Below are positions 44,189 through 52,828 of a stretch of DNA of 64,000 nucleotides, one piece after another. The notes under the pieces are model-generated. The model was given only the letters and a program-made list of their open reading frames with translations, ran no database searches and had not been told where the DNA came from. Within the stretch, counting starts at the first letter, position 1; the number at the start of each line of letters is the position of its first letter. The position numbers and the translations under genes were made by a program. The stretch spans positions 116,054-180,053 of the forward strand of contig UBXG01000004.1 of the NCBI GenBank assembly GCA_900469475.1. Reading direction: 5' to 3'. Source of the stretch: Hyphomicrobiales bacterium. GTDB lineage: Bacteria; Pseudomonadota; Alphaproteobacteria; Rhizobiales; Rhizobiaceae.

Positions 44189-45085
44189 TCAGGCGCCGGC
44201 GCCGACGCGAGCCAGGCCGTCTCTGGCCGGCTGATAGTTGGGATCGAGGTTGACCGCGTGCTGATAGGAGCGGCGGGCTTTCGCCTTGTCGCCTTTTCGC
44301 TCATAGACGAATGCTTGGTTTGCCCAGGATTCAGCGAGCTTGTTGTTCAACTCGATCGCATGGTTGAAATCGGCAAACGCGTTGTCGTCGTCGTTCTGGG
44401 CAAGATAGGAGATGCCGCGGCTGTTGTAAGGTTCCGGCGAGTTCGGCGACAGCGAGATCGCCTTGGAGAAATCGTCGATCGCCTTATCCTGCTGATTGCG
44501 CTTCTGGTAGATCACGCCTCGGCCGTTATAGGCGCGGCCGTCCGTCGTCCCGAGGCTGATGGCCTTCGAATAATCGTTGAAGGCGTCGTTGTCGCGGCCG
44601 GACTGACGGTAGAGGTTGCCGCGGCCGATATAGGCGACGTCGTAGTTCGAGTTGATCTGCAGCGCAGCATTATAGTCAGCAACCGCTTCCGGCAGCTTGC
44701 CCATGTTGCGATAGATGAGCGCGCGGTTGGCATAGGCCTGGTAGAATTTCGGATTGAGCTGGATCGCCTGATTGAAATCGGCAAGAGCGCGATTGAAATC
44801 GCCGCCGCGGCCATAGGCCGTGCCGCGCACATTGTAGCCTTCCGGATCCTGCGGATTGGCATTGATGACTGACGTCAGCGAGGCGATATTTTCGGACGAG
44901 CCCTGAGCCTTGTCGATCTGGATCACATTATCTGTCGTAGCCGTCTGGCAGCCGGAAAGGCTGATCGCGGCAAGTATCGCCAAAGCAGGCAGCACCGCGG
45001 CGCGCTTCGAAACGGGTAAGGAGAGGTTCGAAGTGCGGAACTTTACGGAAGTCGTCATTGCCATTATCGGGTTCGCTTTCCCCAT
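44189..45085 (-). CDS. Tetratricopeptide repeat lipoprotein
   Basis: A 298-residue secreted protein. A signal peptide with the lipobox LSGC (Cys46 if the first ATG is used) predicts a membrane-anchored lipoprotein. About six TPR units follow, for example NPQDPEGYNVRGTAYGRGGD, NPKFYQAYANRALIYRNMGK and SPNSPEPYNSRGISYLAQND, in an unusually regular array. Start alternatives at residues 8 and 10 (MAMTTS, MTTS) would shorten the basic head. Probably a scaffold in envelope assembly; NlpI-like in layout. The gene is monocistronic with its own terminator. Confidence 0.9.
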   Translation of the reverse strand: MGKANPIMAMTTSVKFRTSNLSLPVSKRAAVLPALAILAAISLSGCQTATTDNVIQIDKAQGSSENIASLTSVINANPQDPEGYNVRGTAYGRGGDFNRALADFNQAIQLNPKFYQAYANRALIYRNMGKLPEAVADYNAALQINSNYDVAYIGRGNLYRQSGRDNDAFNDYSKAISLGTTDGRAYNGRGVIYQKRNQQDKAIDDFSKAISLSPNSPEPYNSRGISYLAQNDDDNAFADFNHAIELNNKLAESWANQAFVYERKGDKAKARRSYQHAVNLDPNYQPARDGLARVGAGA

Positions 45086-45135
45086 GCGTCATATCAGGCT
45101 GTTCTGATTTAATCCGATTTGCGTAGAGAATAAAT

Positions 45136-45168
45136 CAAAAAGGCGGCGGCGAACGACTCGCCCCCGCC
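45136..45168 (-). terminator. Rho-independent terminator of rpsU
   Basis: On the minus strand GGCGGGGGCGA pairs with TCGCCGCCGCC (one mismatch) and runs into TTTTTG. It is 35 bases after the rpsU stop. Confidence 0.8.
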
Positions 45169-45202
45169 ACACATGCATCTGAAAACGTCGAAAAAACGGC
45201 GA

Positions 45203-45424
45203 TTACTTGGCAACAAGGCCTTCGCGCTGAGCGCGCTTGCGAGCAAGCTTGCGAACGCGACGAACAGCTTCAGCCTTCTCGCGAGCACGCTTCTGCGACG
45301 GCTTTTCATAGTAGTCGCGCATCTTCATTTCGCGGAAAATACCTTCGCGCTGCATCTTCTTCTTGAGAGCGCGGAGAGCCTGGTCGACATTGTTATCGCG
45401 GACAAGTACCTGCACGAGAATCAC
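45203..45424 (-). CDS. rpsU: 30S ribosomal protein S21
   Basis: A 73-residue basic protein with the conserved [20 protein letters not shown] followed by [20 protein letters not shown] and an Arg/Lys-rich tail. GTG at 45424 with AAAGGAAC upstream is assigned; a second GTG three codons later begins the canonical core QVLVRDNN and is possible. S21 binds the 30S platform and helps mRNA selection. It stands alone with a terminator, away from dnaG/rpoD, as usual in Rhizobiales. Confidence 0.96.
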   Translation of the reverse strand: MILVQVLVRDNNVDQALRALKKKMQREGIFREMKMRDYYEKPSQKRAREKAEAVRRVRKLARKRAQREGLVAK

Positions 45425-45758
45425 GTTCCTTTGGTTTGGTTGATGCCAGCGGCGACGGCAGCGCCAGGAGGCAAAAATATAACGTTCGCGCGGCCACAGC
45501 CTTGCGATTGGGAGGCGGGATAGCAGATCGGTTTGTCAAAGTCTAGCCAGATCGTGAGTTTGCAGAGGAAAAAGCTAGTTGTCGAGGGTTGAATTGAGCC
45601 GGCGATACCTGCTGCGCTTTCACGAAGGCGCTTGAAAGAGGGATTGGCAGATCCCGATCTTTGCGACACTGACATGCTTATGTGAGCATTTCGGATCAGA
45701 ATCATTCGTGAGCTGCGGGGGATTCGAGCAGCCGTCCGAAACGAGAGGGAATCAATTT
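45425..45758. other. Intergenic region between rpsU and a small secreted-protein gene
   Basis: The 334 bases hold divergent promoters for rpsU and the downstream gene. I see no gene, tRNA cloverleaf or recognised repeat. Confidence 0.5.
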
Positions 45759-46037
45759 ATGCAATCGCATCGCTTTATCGCTGTTGGGAAAGCGCTTGCT
45801 GCGCTCGCGCTCAGCCTTGTAGTACTCACTGCGATGTTTGCGCCTGCCGCAGCCGGCGAAGTGCGTTTTGGTAAGAATGTGCGCATCGGTGGCCATGATT
45901 TTTCCAATCAGACCTACGACAGCAAACATCGTGCGAGAATTTATCTCTACAATGGAAAGCCACGAAAAGAGGGATGCGCCTGGCGCAAGGACGGTCATGG
46001 CGGGCGCGTGAAGGTCTGCCATCTGCAGCGCAAATAA
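45759..46037 (+). CDS. Small secreted protein of unknown function
   Basis: A 92-residue protein with a clear signal peptide (about residues 1-31, ending AAAGE) and a basic mature part with two cysteines (EGCAWRKDG and KVCHLQRK) that could form a disulfide. The block NVRIGGHDFSNQTYDSKHRA is striking but not a family I know. ATG at 45759 follows GAGAGGGA; the frame upstream is noncoding. Alone between rpsU and the sox operon. Confidence 0.7.
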   Translation: MQSHRFIAVGKALAALALSLVVLTAMFAPAAAGEVRFGKNVRIGGHDFSNQTYDSKHRARIYLYNGKPRKEGCAWRKDGHGGRVKVCHLQRK

Positions 46038-46198
46038 TCGGCTAAGAGGTCGTAAGCGGGGCAGGCGGGAAGGCGGCAATCTTAACCGTGTCGAAAGACG
46101 GTCCTGAATGCGTCGCAAAAGAGCCGTTGTGTCGGTTTTTGATTTGCGATTTGTATGACCCAGAAAAAGGGCGTCTTGCCTGAAGGAGTTGAGGGCGA

Positions 46199-47452
46199 AT
46201 GCGTAAATACTCGGTTTTTGCCGTGGCACGGGAAGCGATGCGGGCTCACAAGGGCTGGGAGGCTCAATGGACCTCGCCGGAGCCGCGCAAGGAGTATGAC
46301 GTCATCATCGTCGGTGGCGGCGGTCATGGCCTGGGTGCGGCCTACTATCTCGCCAAGGAGCACGGCATCACCAATGTCGCGGTGATCGAAAAGGGCTGGC
46401 TCGGCGGCGGCAATACCGGCCGTAACACGACCATCATCCGCTCGAACTATCTCTATGAAGAGAGCATGCACATCTACGAGCATTCGATGAAGCTCTGGGA
46501 AGGGCTGTCTCAGGATCTCAATTACAATGTCATGTATTCGCCGCGCGGCGTGATGATGCTGTCGCACAATGTGCATGACCAGCAGTCCTTCAAGCGTCAC
46601 ATCCACGCCAACCGTCTCTATGGCATCGACAATGAATGGCTGACGCCCGAGCAAGCCAAGGCGTATTGCCCGCCGCTCGATATTTCGAAGACGGCGCGCT
46701 ATCCGATCAACGGTGCCGCCCTGCAGCGTCGCGGCGGCACGGCGCGCCACGATGCGGTCGCCTGGGGCTTTGCCCGCGCCGCTTCCGATCGCGGCGTGCA
46801 CATCATCCAGAATTGCGAAGTGACCGGCATTCGCCGCGGGCCTGATGGCCGCGTCACCGGCGTCGACACGAGCAAGGGCTTCATCGGCGCCAAGAAGATC
46901 GGCGTGTCCGCAGCCGGCCACACCACCGTCGTCATGCAAATGGCTGGCGTGCGCGTGCCGCTGCAATCGAGCCCGCTGCAGGCGTTGGTCTCCGAGCCGC
47001 TGAAGCCGATCTTCCCCTGCGTCGTTATGTCGAACACGGTGCACGCCTATATCTCGCAGTCCGACAAGGGCGAGCTCGTCATCGGCGCCGGCACGGATCA
47101 ATATAATTCCTACAGCCAGACGGGTGGCCTGCAGATCATCACCCATACGCTGGATGCGATCTGCGAGCTCTTCCCGATGTTCCGCCGCGTGAAAATGATG
47201 CGCTCCTGGGGCGGTATCGTCGACAATACGCCGGATCGTTCGGCAATCCAGTCGAAGACGCCGGTGCCTGGGCTCTATGTCAATTGCGGCTGGGGCACGG
47301 GCGGTTTCAAGGCGACGCCGGGTTCGGCCAATCTCTTTGCCCATCTGATTGCCCGCGACGAGCCGCATAAGTTCAATGCCGGCCTGACGCTGGATCGCTT
47401 CCGCACCGGCCGTCTGATCGATGAGGCGGCGGCAGCCGCCGTGGCACACTGA
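46199..47452 (+). CDS. soxB: Sarcosine oxidase subunit beta
   Basis: A 417-residue flavoprotein subunit of heterotetrameric sarcosine oxidase, which demethylates sarcosine to glycine with electron transfer to oxygen. The FAD motif VIIVGGGGHGLGAAYYLAKE is at residues 35-54. His184 in GGTARHDAVAWGFAR is the likely covalent FMN attachment region of this subunit. The C-terminus includes NCGWGTGGFKATPGS. It opens the operon at ATG 46199 and overlaps the next gene by one base. Confidence 0.95.
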   Translation: MRKYSVFAVAREAMRAHKGWEAQWTSPEPRKEYDVIIVGGGGHGLGAAYYLAKEHGITNVAVIEKGWLGGGNTGRNTTIIRSNYLYEESMHIYEHSMKLWEGLSQDLNYNVMYSPRGVMMLSHNVHDQQSFKRHIHANRLYGIDNEWLTPEQAKAYCPPLDISKTARYPINGAALQRRGGTARHDAVAWGFARAASDRGVHIIQNCEVTGIRRGPDGRVTGVDTSKGFIGAKKIGVSAAGHTTVVMQMAGVRVPLQSSPLQALVSEPLKPIFPCVVMSNTVHAYISQSDKGELVIGAGTDQYNSYSQTGGLQIITHTLDAICELFPMFRRVKMMRSWGGIVDNTPDRSAIQSKTPVPGLYVNCGWGTGGFKATPGSANLFAHLIARDEPHKFNAGLTLDRFRTGRLIDEAAAAAVAH

Positions 47453-47871
47453 TGTCGGCCGCGGTCGGGATCGCTCTTGCTGCAGGGCTTTCCCTGCCGG
47501 TCGGCGCGATCGCGACCGAGGTCAGCGATCTTATTCCGGGGGTCAAGGATTTTCGCATGCAGGTGATCCACAAGGCAAAGAACGAGGCCGACTGGCCCTT
47601 CGTGGCCGAAAGCGGTGTGATCGCCTGCGCCAAGGTGCTGAACAAGCCGACGGTCTATTTCGTGCCGGACCAGACGCCCGAGGCGACGAGGGCGTTTGCG
47701 ATCGACACCGATCTGCTGGGCATGAGCCTGGTCAATCTGGGGATGACCAACGTGCTGAAGCCCTATGGATCGCTGGAGGCGCTGCTGAAGCGCATAACAC
47801 CTTTCGTCATCATGGGGCGGCAGCTTTGCGCGCAGCCTCCCGGCACAAGCCTTACAGGCTCCGAGCTTTAA
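47452..47871 (+). CDS. Small exported protein inserted in the sox operon (DUF2511/YebY-like)
   Basis: A 139-residue protein whose first 20 residues (MSAAVGIALAAGLSLPVGAI) resemble a signal peptide lacking the usual basic start. The core DWPFVAESGVIACAKV followed by PTVYFVPDQ resembles YebY/DUF2511 (a W-P-x...G-x-x-x-C pattern), an assignment I hold loosely. ATG overlaps the soxB stop as TGATG, so its translation depends on soxB, and 15 bases separate it from soxD. Sarcosine oxidase operons are normally soxBDAG; no such gene is expected here. Confidence 0.75.
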   Translation: MSAAVGIALAAGLSLPVGAIATEVSDLIPGVKDFRMQVIHKAKNEADWPFVAESGVIACAKVLNKPTVYFVPDQTPEATRAFAIDTDLLGMSLVNLGMTNVLKPYGSLEALLKRITPFVIMGRQLCAQPPGTSLTGSEL

Positions 47872-47886
47872 CACAGGTAGAAAACG

Positions 47887-48252
47887 ATGCTGCTGATTTA
47901 CTGCCCCTATTGCGAGGAAGAGCGTTCGGAACTCGAATTCCGCAACGCCGGCGACGCGCATATCGTGCGGCCGGCCAATATTGCCGGGATCTCGGACGAG
48001 GAATTCGAGGAATATTTCTTCCTGCGGGACAACCCGAAGGGGCTGATCTTCGAGCGCTGGCGGCATATCCATGGCTGTGGCCGCTTTTTCAATGCGGCGC
48101 GCGATACGGTGAGCGATCACTTCTACCGAACTTACAAGGCCGGCGAACCGAAGCCGGATCCGGCGACGCTCAAGCCTGGCGCGGCCGAACCGGTGGCGCA
48201 GCAACAGAACGAACAAGAAAAGACGGCACCAACAGAGGGATTTGCTGAATGA
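47887..48252 (+). CDS. soxD: Sarcosine oxidase subunit delta
   Basis: A 121-residue small subunit. It begins LLIYCPYCEEERSELEF and contains RWRHIHGCGRFFNAAR; the two Cys of CPYC with His and Cys of the second block form the zinc site of the delta subunit. The C-terminal 35 residues are acidic and Gln-rich (QQQNEQEKTAPTEGFAE) and longer than needed. Its stop overlaps the soxA start as ATGA. Confidence 0.94.
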   Translation: MLLIYCPYCEEERSELEFRNAGDAHIVRPANIAGISDEEFEEYFFLRDNPKGLIFERWRHIHGCGRFFNAARDTVSDHFYRTYKAGEPKPDPATLKPGAAEPVAQQQNEQEKTAPTEGFAE

Positions 48253-51245
48253 GCGGCGCCAATCGTATCGCGGGCAAGGGGCGTTTGACGCCGGCCAGAA
48301 CCGCTCGCTTCACTTTTGACGGCAAGACCTATACCGCGCTCGAAGGCGATACCGTCGCCTCGGCGCTGCTTGCCAATGGCGTTCATCTCGTCGGCCGGTC
48401 CTTCAAGTATCACCGGCCGCGCGGTATCCTCTCGGCTGGAGCCGAAGAGCCGAACGCACTGCTCGATATCTCGCGCGATGCGGCGCGGCGACAGCCGAAC
48501 GTACGTGCCAGCGTGCAGGAAGTTTTCGACGGCATGAAGGCTCAGTCGCAGAACCGCTGGCCGTCGCTCGCCTTCGATATCGGTGGCGTCAACAATCTGA
48601 TGTCGCCCTTCTTTGCCGCCGGCTTCTACTACAAGACTTTCATGTGGCCGAAGTCGGCCTGGAAGCATATTTACGAGCCCTTCATCCGCCGTGCCGCCGG
48701 CCTCGGCGTTGCGCCGACGGAAGAGGATCCGGATCACTATGCCGGCCGTTACGCCCATTGCGACGTTCTTGTCGTCGGTGCCGGCGTTGCCGGTCTTTCC
48801 GCGGCGCTCGCGGCTGCTGAAACCGGCGCCAAGGTCATCCTCTGTGATGAGCAGCCGGAGGTCGGCGGCGCGCTCCGCTTCGACACCGGCATCAAGATCG
48901 ACGGTGTCGGAGGCTATGAGTGGGCGCAGGCTACCGTCGCCAAGCTCAAGGCGATGCCGAATGTGCAGGTGCTGACCCGGACGACCGCCTTTGGCTATTA
49001 CAACCATAATTTCTTCGGCCTTGCCGAACGGGTGACCGACCATCTGGCCAAACCCGGCCGCGACCTGCCGCGCGAGCGCCTATGGCAGGTCCGTGCCAAG
49101 CGCGCCATTCTGGCGACCGGTGCCATCGAACGTCATATGGTATTCCCGAACAACGATCGTCCGGGCATCATGCTCGCTTCGGCGGCGCGTTCCTATCTCA
49201 ACCACTATGGCGTCGCCGTCGGTGCGAAGATCGGCGTCTACACGGCGCATGATTCGGCCTATGAGGCCGCCTTCGATCTCAAGCGCGCCGGCGTTTCCAT
49301 CGCTGCCATCGTCGACAGCCGCGCGCGGCCCGGCGAGGCGGTTCTCGCCGAAGCAAAGCGGCTCGGCATCGAGGTGATGACCGACTATGCCGTTGTCGAT
49401 ACATCAGGCAAGCTGCGCGTCTCCTCGATGACCGTCTCGCGCAACGGCAGCTCGGCCACCCGCAAGATCCCGGTGGATGCCCTGCTGGTTTCGGCGGGTT
49501 GGACGCCCTCCGTTCATCTCTTCTCGCAATCGCGCGGCAAGCTGAAATTCGATACCGAGAAGCAGCGCTTCCTGCCGGGCACCTATGTTCAGGATTGCCT
49601 TTCGGTCGGTGCCTGCAATGGTACGGATGGGCTGCAAGCCGCGATCGAGGAATCGCTTGCGGCCGGTGAGCTGATGGCACGCGCCACGGGCAGCACCAAT
49701 GGCGGCGAGAAGATCCAGCTCCAGGCCGAGCAGGCCTTCGAATGGACAGGCGGCATGATCGGTGCGGCCGAAGGCGCCGGGCCGGACACGAATGCCAAGG
49801 CTTTCGTTGATTTCCAGCACGATGTCTGCGCCAAGGATATCCGCCTTGCCGTGCGCGAAGGCATGCATTCCATCGAGCATATCAAGCGCTTCACCACCAA
49901 CGGCATGGCGTCCGACCAGGGCAAACTATCCAACATGCATGGCCTGGCGATCGCTGCCGAAATGCTCGGCAAGGATATTCCGCAGGTCGGTCTCACCACC
50001 TTCCGCGCGCCCTATACGCCCGTTACCTACGGCACGCTGATCAGCCATTCGCGCGGGGCTCTCTTCGATCCCGCCCGCAAGACGCCGATGCATGCCTGGG
50101 AAGAGGCGCATGGCGCGATCTTCGAGGATGTCGGCAACTGGAAGCGCGCCTGGTTCTATCCGCGCGCCGGCGAGACCATGCATCAGGCCGTCAATCGCGA
50201 ATGCCGTACGGCGCGCGAAGTGGCTGGCGTGTTCGATGCCTCGACGCTCGGCAAGATCGAAGTGGTCGGGCCGGATGCGGCTGAGTTTTTGAACCTCCTC
50301 TACACCAACGCCTGGGATACGCTGAAGCCCGGCCGCTGCCGCTACGGCATCATGACCCGCGAGGACGGCTTCGTCTATGACGATGGCGTCGTCGGGCGCC
50401 TTGCCGAGGATCGCTTCCATGTGACGACCACGACGGGCGGTGCGCCGCGCGTGCTGCATCATATGGAAGACTATCTGCAGACCGAGTTCCCGCACCTGAA
50501 GGTGTGGCTGACCTCGACCACGGAGCAATGGGCTGTTATCGCCGTACAGGGGCCGAAGGCACGCGAGATCATCGAGCCGCTCGTCGAGGGCCAGGATCTT
50601 TCCAACGAGGCCTTCCCGCATATGAGCGTGGCCGAGTGCAAGGTCTGCGGCGTGCCGGCGCGGCTGTTCCGCGTCTCCTTCACCGGTGAAGTCGGCTATG
50701 AAATCAACGTGCCGGTCGACTACGGCCAGTCGGTCTGGGAAGCCGTGTGGGCTCGTGCTGAGCCGCTGGGCGCCTGCGCCTACGGCACCGAGACCATGCA
50801 TGTGCTTCGCGCCGAGAAGGGCTATATCATCGTCGGCCAGGATACCGACGGCACGGTGACTCCTGACGATGCCGGCCTTGCCTGGGCCGTTTCCAAGAAG
50901 AAGACCGATTTCGTCGGTATTCGCGGTCTGAAACGGCAGGATCTGGTCAAGGAAGGCCGCAAGCAGCTCGTCGGTCTCGTCACCCGCGATCCGAAGGTGG
51001 TGCTGGAGGAGGGCGCACAGATCGTTGCCGATCCGAATGAGCCGAAACCGATGACCATGCTCGGCCATGTCACTTCGGCCTACTGGTCCGAAAATCTCGG
51101 CCGCTCCATCGCCTTCGCGCTGGTTGCCGGCGGGCGCGAGCGCATGGGCAAGACGCTCTATGTGCCGATGCCCGACAAGACGATTGCCGTCGAGGTGACG
51201 GATCTGGTGTTCTTTGACAAGGAAGGAGGCCGGATCAATGGCTGA
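48249..51245 (+). CDS. soxA: Sarcosine oxidase subunit alpha
   Basis: A 998-residue subunit. An N-terminal 2Fe-2S-like fold (FDGKTYTALEGDTVASALLA) is followed by an NAD/FAD-binding region (VVGAGVAGLSAALAAAETGA, near residue 178), and the C-terminal 400 residues from about 590 are a folate-binding aminomethyltransferase domain (GCV_T), with KIEVVGPDAAEFLNLLYTN and TGEVGYEINVPVDYGQ. It joins demethylation to 5,10-methylene-tetrahydrofolate formation. It overlaps soxD by four bases and soxG by eight. Confidence 0.96.
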   Translation: MSGANRIAGKGRLTPARTARFTFDGKTYTALEGDTVASALLANGVHLVGRSFKYHRPRGILSAGAEEPNALLDISRDAARRQPNVRASVQEVFDGMKAQSQNRWPSLAFDIGGVNNLMSPFFAAGFYYKTFMWPKSAWKHIYEPFIRRAAGLGVAPTEEDPDHYAGRYAHCDVLVVGAGVAGLSAALAAAETGAKVILCDEQPEVGGALRFDTGIKIDGVGGYEWAQATVAKLKAMPNVQVLTRTTAFGYYNHNFFGLAERVTDHLAKPGRDLPRERLWQVRAKRAILATGAIERHMVFPNNDRPGIMLASAARSYLNHYGVAVGAKIGVYTAHDSAYEAAFDLKRAGVSIAAIVDSRARPGEAVLAEAKRLGIEVMTDYAVVDTSGKLRVSSMTVSRNGSSATRKIPVDALLVSAGWTPSVHLFSQSRGKLKFDTEKQRFLPGTYVQDCLSVGACNGTDGLQAAIEESLAAGELMARATGSTNGGEKIQLQAEQAFEWTGGMIGAAEGAGPDTNAKAFVDFQHDVCAKDIRLAVREGMHSIEHIKRFTTNGMASDQGKLSNMHGLAIAAEMLGKDIPQVGLTTFRAPYTPVTYGTLISHSRGALFDPARKTPMHAWEEAHGAIFEDVGNWKRAWFYPRAGETMHQAVNRECRTAREVAGVFDASTLGKIEVVGPDAAEFLNLLYTNAWDTLKPGRCRYGIMTREDGFVYDDGVVGRLAEDRFHVTTTTGGAPRVLHHMEDYLQTEFPHLKVWLTSTTEQWAVIAVQGPKAREIIEPLVEGQDLSNEAFPHMSVAECKVCGVPARLFRVSFTGEVGYEINVPVDYGQSVWEAVWARAEPLGACAYGTETMHVLRAEKGYIIVGQDTDGTVTPDDAGLAWAVSKKKTDFVGIRGLKRQDLVKEGRKQLVGLVTRDPKVVLEEGAQIVADPNEPKPMTMLGHVTSAYWSENLGRSIAFALVAGGRERMGKTLYVPMPDKTIAVEVTDLVFFDKEGGRING

Positions 51246-51786
51246 TCTCGCTACCCGCAAACTGCCGCTTGCCGGCCGCCACGGCGGTTCCTCGACCGTC
51301 CGGCTGACGCCAGCCGCTCCTGCAAGCCGCATTTCGCTGCGCGCGCCTGCGGATTCAGTTCATGGTCTTTCGCAGGCGCTCGGTCTTCAGCTGCCGACCC
51401 GCCCGAAGACCTCGGCCAGTGGCAATGGCCGTCATGCCCTGTGGCTCGGCCCGGACGAATGGCTCGTCATCGATGAAAACGGTGCCGAGCTGGTCGGCGT
51501 GGCTGCATCGTCTGGCGTGCTGCATTCAGCGACCGATGTCTCGCATCGCAATACCGCGGTCATCATCTCCGGTCCTGGCGCGGAAGCGACGCTTGCCGCC
51601 GGCTGCCCACAGGATGTTTCGTTGAGCGCATTCCCCATCGGCGCCTGCTCGCGCACGCTGCTCGGCAAGGCGGAAGTGGTGATCTTGCGGCTCGACGAGG
51701 AGACATTCCGCGTCGAGGTCTGGCGCTCCTTCTCCGACTATGCCTTCGGCCTTCTCGCCGAAGGTGCGGAGGATGCTGGGCTTTAA
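51238..51786 (+). CDS. soxG: Sarcosine oxidase subunit gamma
   Basis: A 182-residue subunit resembling a shortened aminomethyltransferase fold: ALWLGPDEWLVIDENG, DVSHRNTAVIISGPGAEATL and EVVILRLDEETFRVEVWRS are its usual blocks. ATG at 51238 overlaps the soxA stop; GGAGG lies eight bases upstream within soxA. It ends the operon; no terminator is obvious. Confidence 0.94.
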   Translation: MADLATRKLPLAGRHGGSSTVRLTPAAPASRISLRAPADSVHGLSQALGLQLPTRPKTSASGNGRHALWLGPDEWLVIDENGAELVGVAASSGVLHSATDVSHRNTAVIISGPGAEATLAAGCPQDVSLSAFPIGACSRTLLGKAEVVILRLDEETFRVEVWRSFSDYAFGLLAEGAEDAGL

Positions 51787-51850
51787 GCCCGATGGACTTC
51801 GCAGGCAAAGTCGATGTAAAAATTGGCTTGGTGCATGATGCCGAGAGTTG

Positions 51851-52276
51851 ATGGCAATCGATCTTGTGTACCGTCAATTTCGGTTGCATACTGGTTGTAT
51901 GGGCGGGCTCGTAGCACTCGCCCTCAATCAGCGCAGCGTGATGCGCGATACAAAGGTCATGCCCATGGGCTCTGACAGGGAAAGCCTGGAAGTCGATTCC
52001 AAGTCATGGACCGGTATAGGCTTCGGAAGCACGCAGCCAACGATACCAAGTAAATTTAACGCTTTAGACCATATTCGAAGCTACTTGATGGCTTTCATAC
52101 CCGCAATAATAGTTCTTCATATAATCGAGCAGGTTGTAGACGGCGAAGTTTCCTTCGATGCGCTTTCCATATTTCGCGCTTTAACTTCCCAACTCCCGGA
52201 AGCTCTCTGTGGAATTGCGCTTCTTCTTCTGGTTATATTTATGCAGAAAATCCGCTCCATCCTGAAAAAGTCTTAA
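51851..52276 (+). CDS. AT-rich orphan gene, two-helix membrane protein
   Basis: A reading frame of about 141 residues (start uncertain; MGSDRESLE near 51964 is possible). The C-terminal part has two hydrophobic segments, SYLMAFIPAIIVLHIIE and ALCGIALLLLVIFMQ, and ends with a basic tail MQKIRSILKKS. Bases 52020-52270 are clearly richer in A+T than neighbours and use codons such as ATA and TTA that are rare around it, which suggests transfer or relaxed selection. Its stop overlaps the stop of the convergent MaoC gene by four bases. I do not recognise it, and the N-terminal 60 residues may not be translated. Confidence 0.5.
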   Translation: MAIDLVYRQFRLHTGCMGGLVALALNQRSVMRDTKVMPMGSDRESLEVDSKSWTGIGFGSTQPTIPSKFNALDHIRSYLMAFIPAIIVLHIIEQVVDGEVSFDALSIFRALTSQLPEALCGIALLLLVIFMQKIRSILKKS

Positions 52277-52761
52277 CCCTCTTCGGGCCGATCCTTCGGG
52301 TCGAACTGCGATATGGTCGTCCATGTCGCGGTCAGCGCCGGTTTGCGTTCGTTTTCGATCTCGACTGTCACGTCATAGGTCAGCATCAGCATATTGGCGC
52401 CGCGCAGCCGCGTTTCGGCGAGTGTGAAACGTCCTCGCACCTGTGCTCCGCATTTGACCGGCGACATGAAGCGGATCTTCTCGAAGCCGTAGTTGATGCC
52501 CATGGTCTGTTCGCGGATTTTCGGCAGGCCGCTATAGTTCATCGCCGAGAGCAGTGAGAGTGTCAGGAAGCCGTGGGCAATCGTGCCGCCATAGGGCGTT
52601 TCCGCTTTGGCGCGTTCGGGATCGACGTGGATGAACTGGTGATCGAGCGTCGCATCGGCAAAGGTGTCGATCATCGTCTGGTCGACGGTGATCCAGTCGG
52701 AAACGCCGATCTCCGTTCCCGCAAGCTTCATGATCTCAACAAGCGAAATTTCGCCGGGCAT
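52273..52761 (-). CDS. MaoC-like (R)-specific hydratase
   Basis: A 162-residue hot-dog fold protein. The hydratase motif is DATLDHQFIHVDPERAKAET followed by PYGGTIAHGFLTLSLL, with the Asp/His active-site pair and trailing GxxxHG. It probably hydrates or dehydrates acyl-CoA thioesters. ATG at 52761 has GAGGATGGA just upstream; a TTG at 52842 would overlap glgX by 14 bases and is less likely. It is in line with, but functionally unrelated to, the glycogen genes and is 67 bases downstream of glgX. Confidence 0.9.
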   Translation of the reverse strand: MPGEISLVEIMKLAGTEIGVSDWITVDQTMIDTFADATLDHQFIHVDPERAKAETPYGGTIAHGFLTLSLLSAMNYSGLPKIREQTMGINYGFEKIRFMSPVKCGAQVRGRFTLAETRLRGANMLMLTYDVTVEIENERKPALTATWTTISQFDPKDRPEEG

Positions 52762-52828
52762 TCCATCCTCGTCAGTCTGTGTCGTCAAAACTCTTTCTGG
52801 CGAATCGAGACTGAAAGTGCAACTGGGA

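Noticed and set aside
45702..46229. Minus-strand frame opposite the small secreted protein
   Set aside because: The plus-strand frame has a ribosome site and a signal peptide, while the antisense frame has neither.
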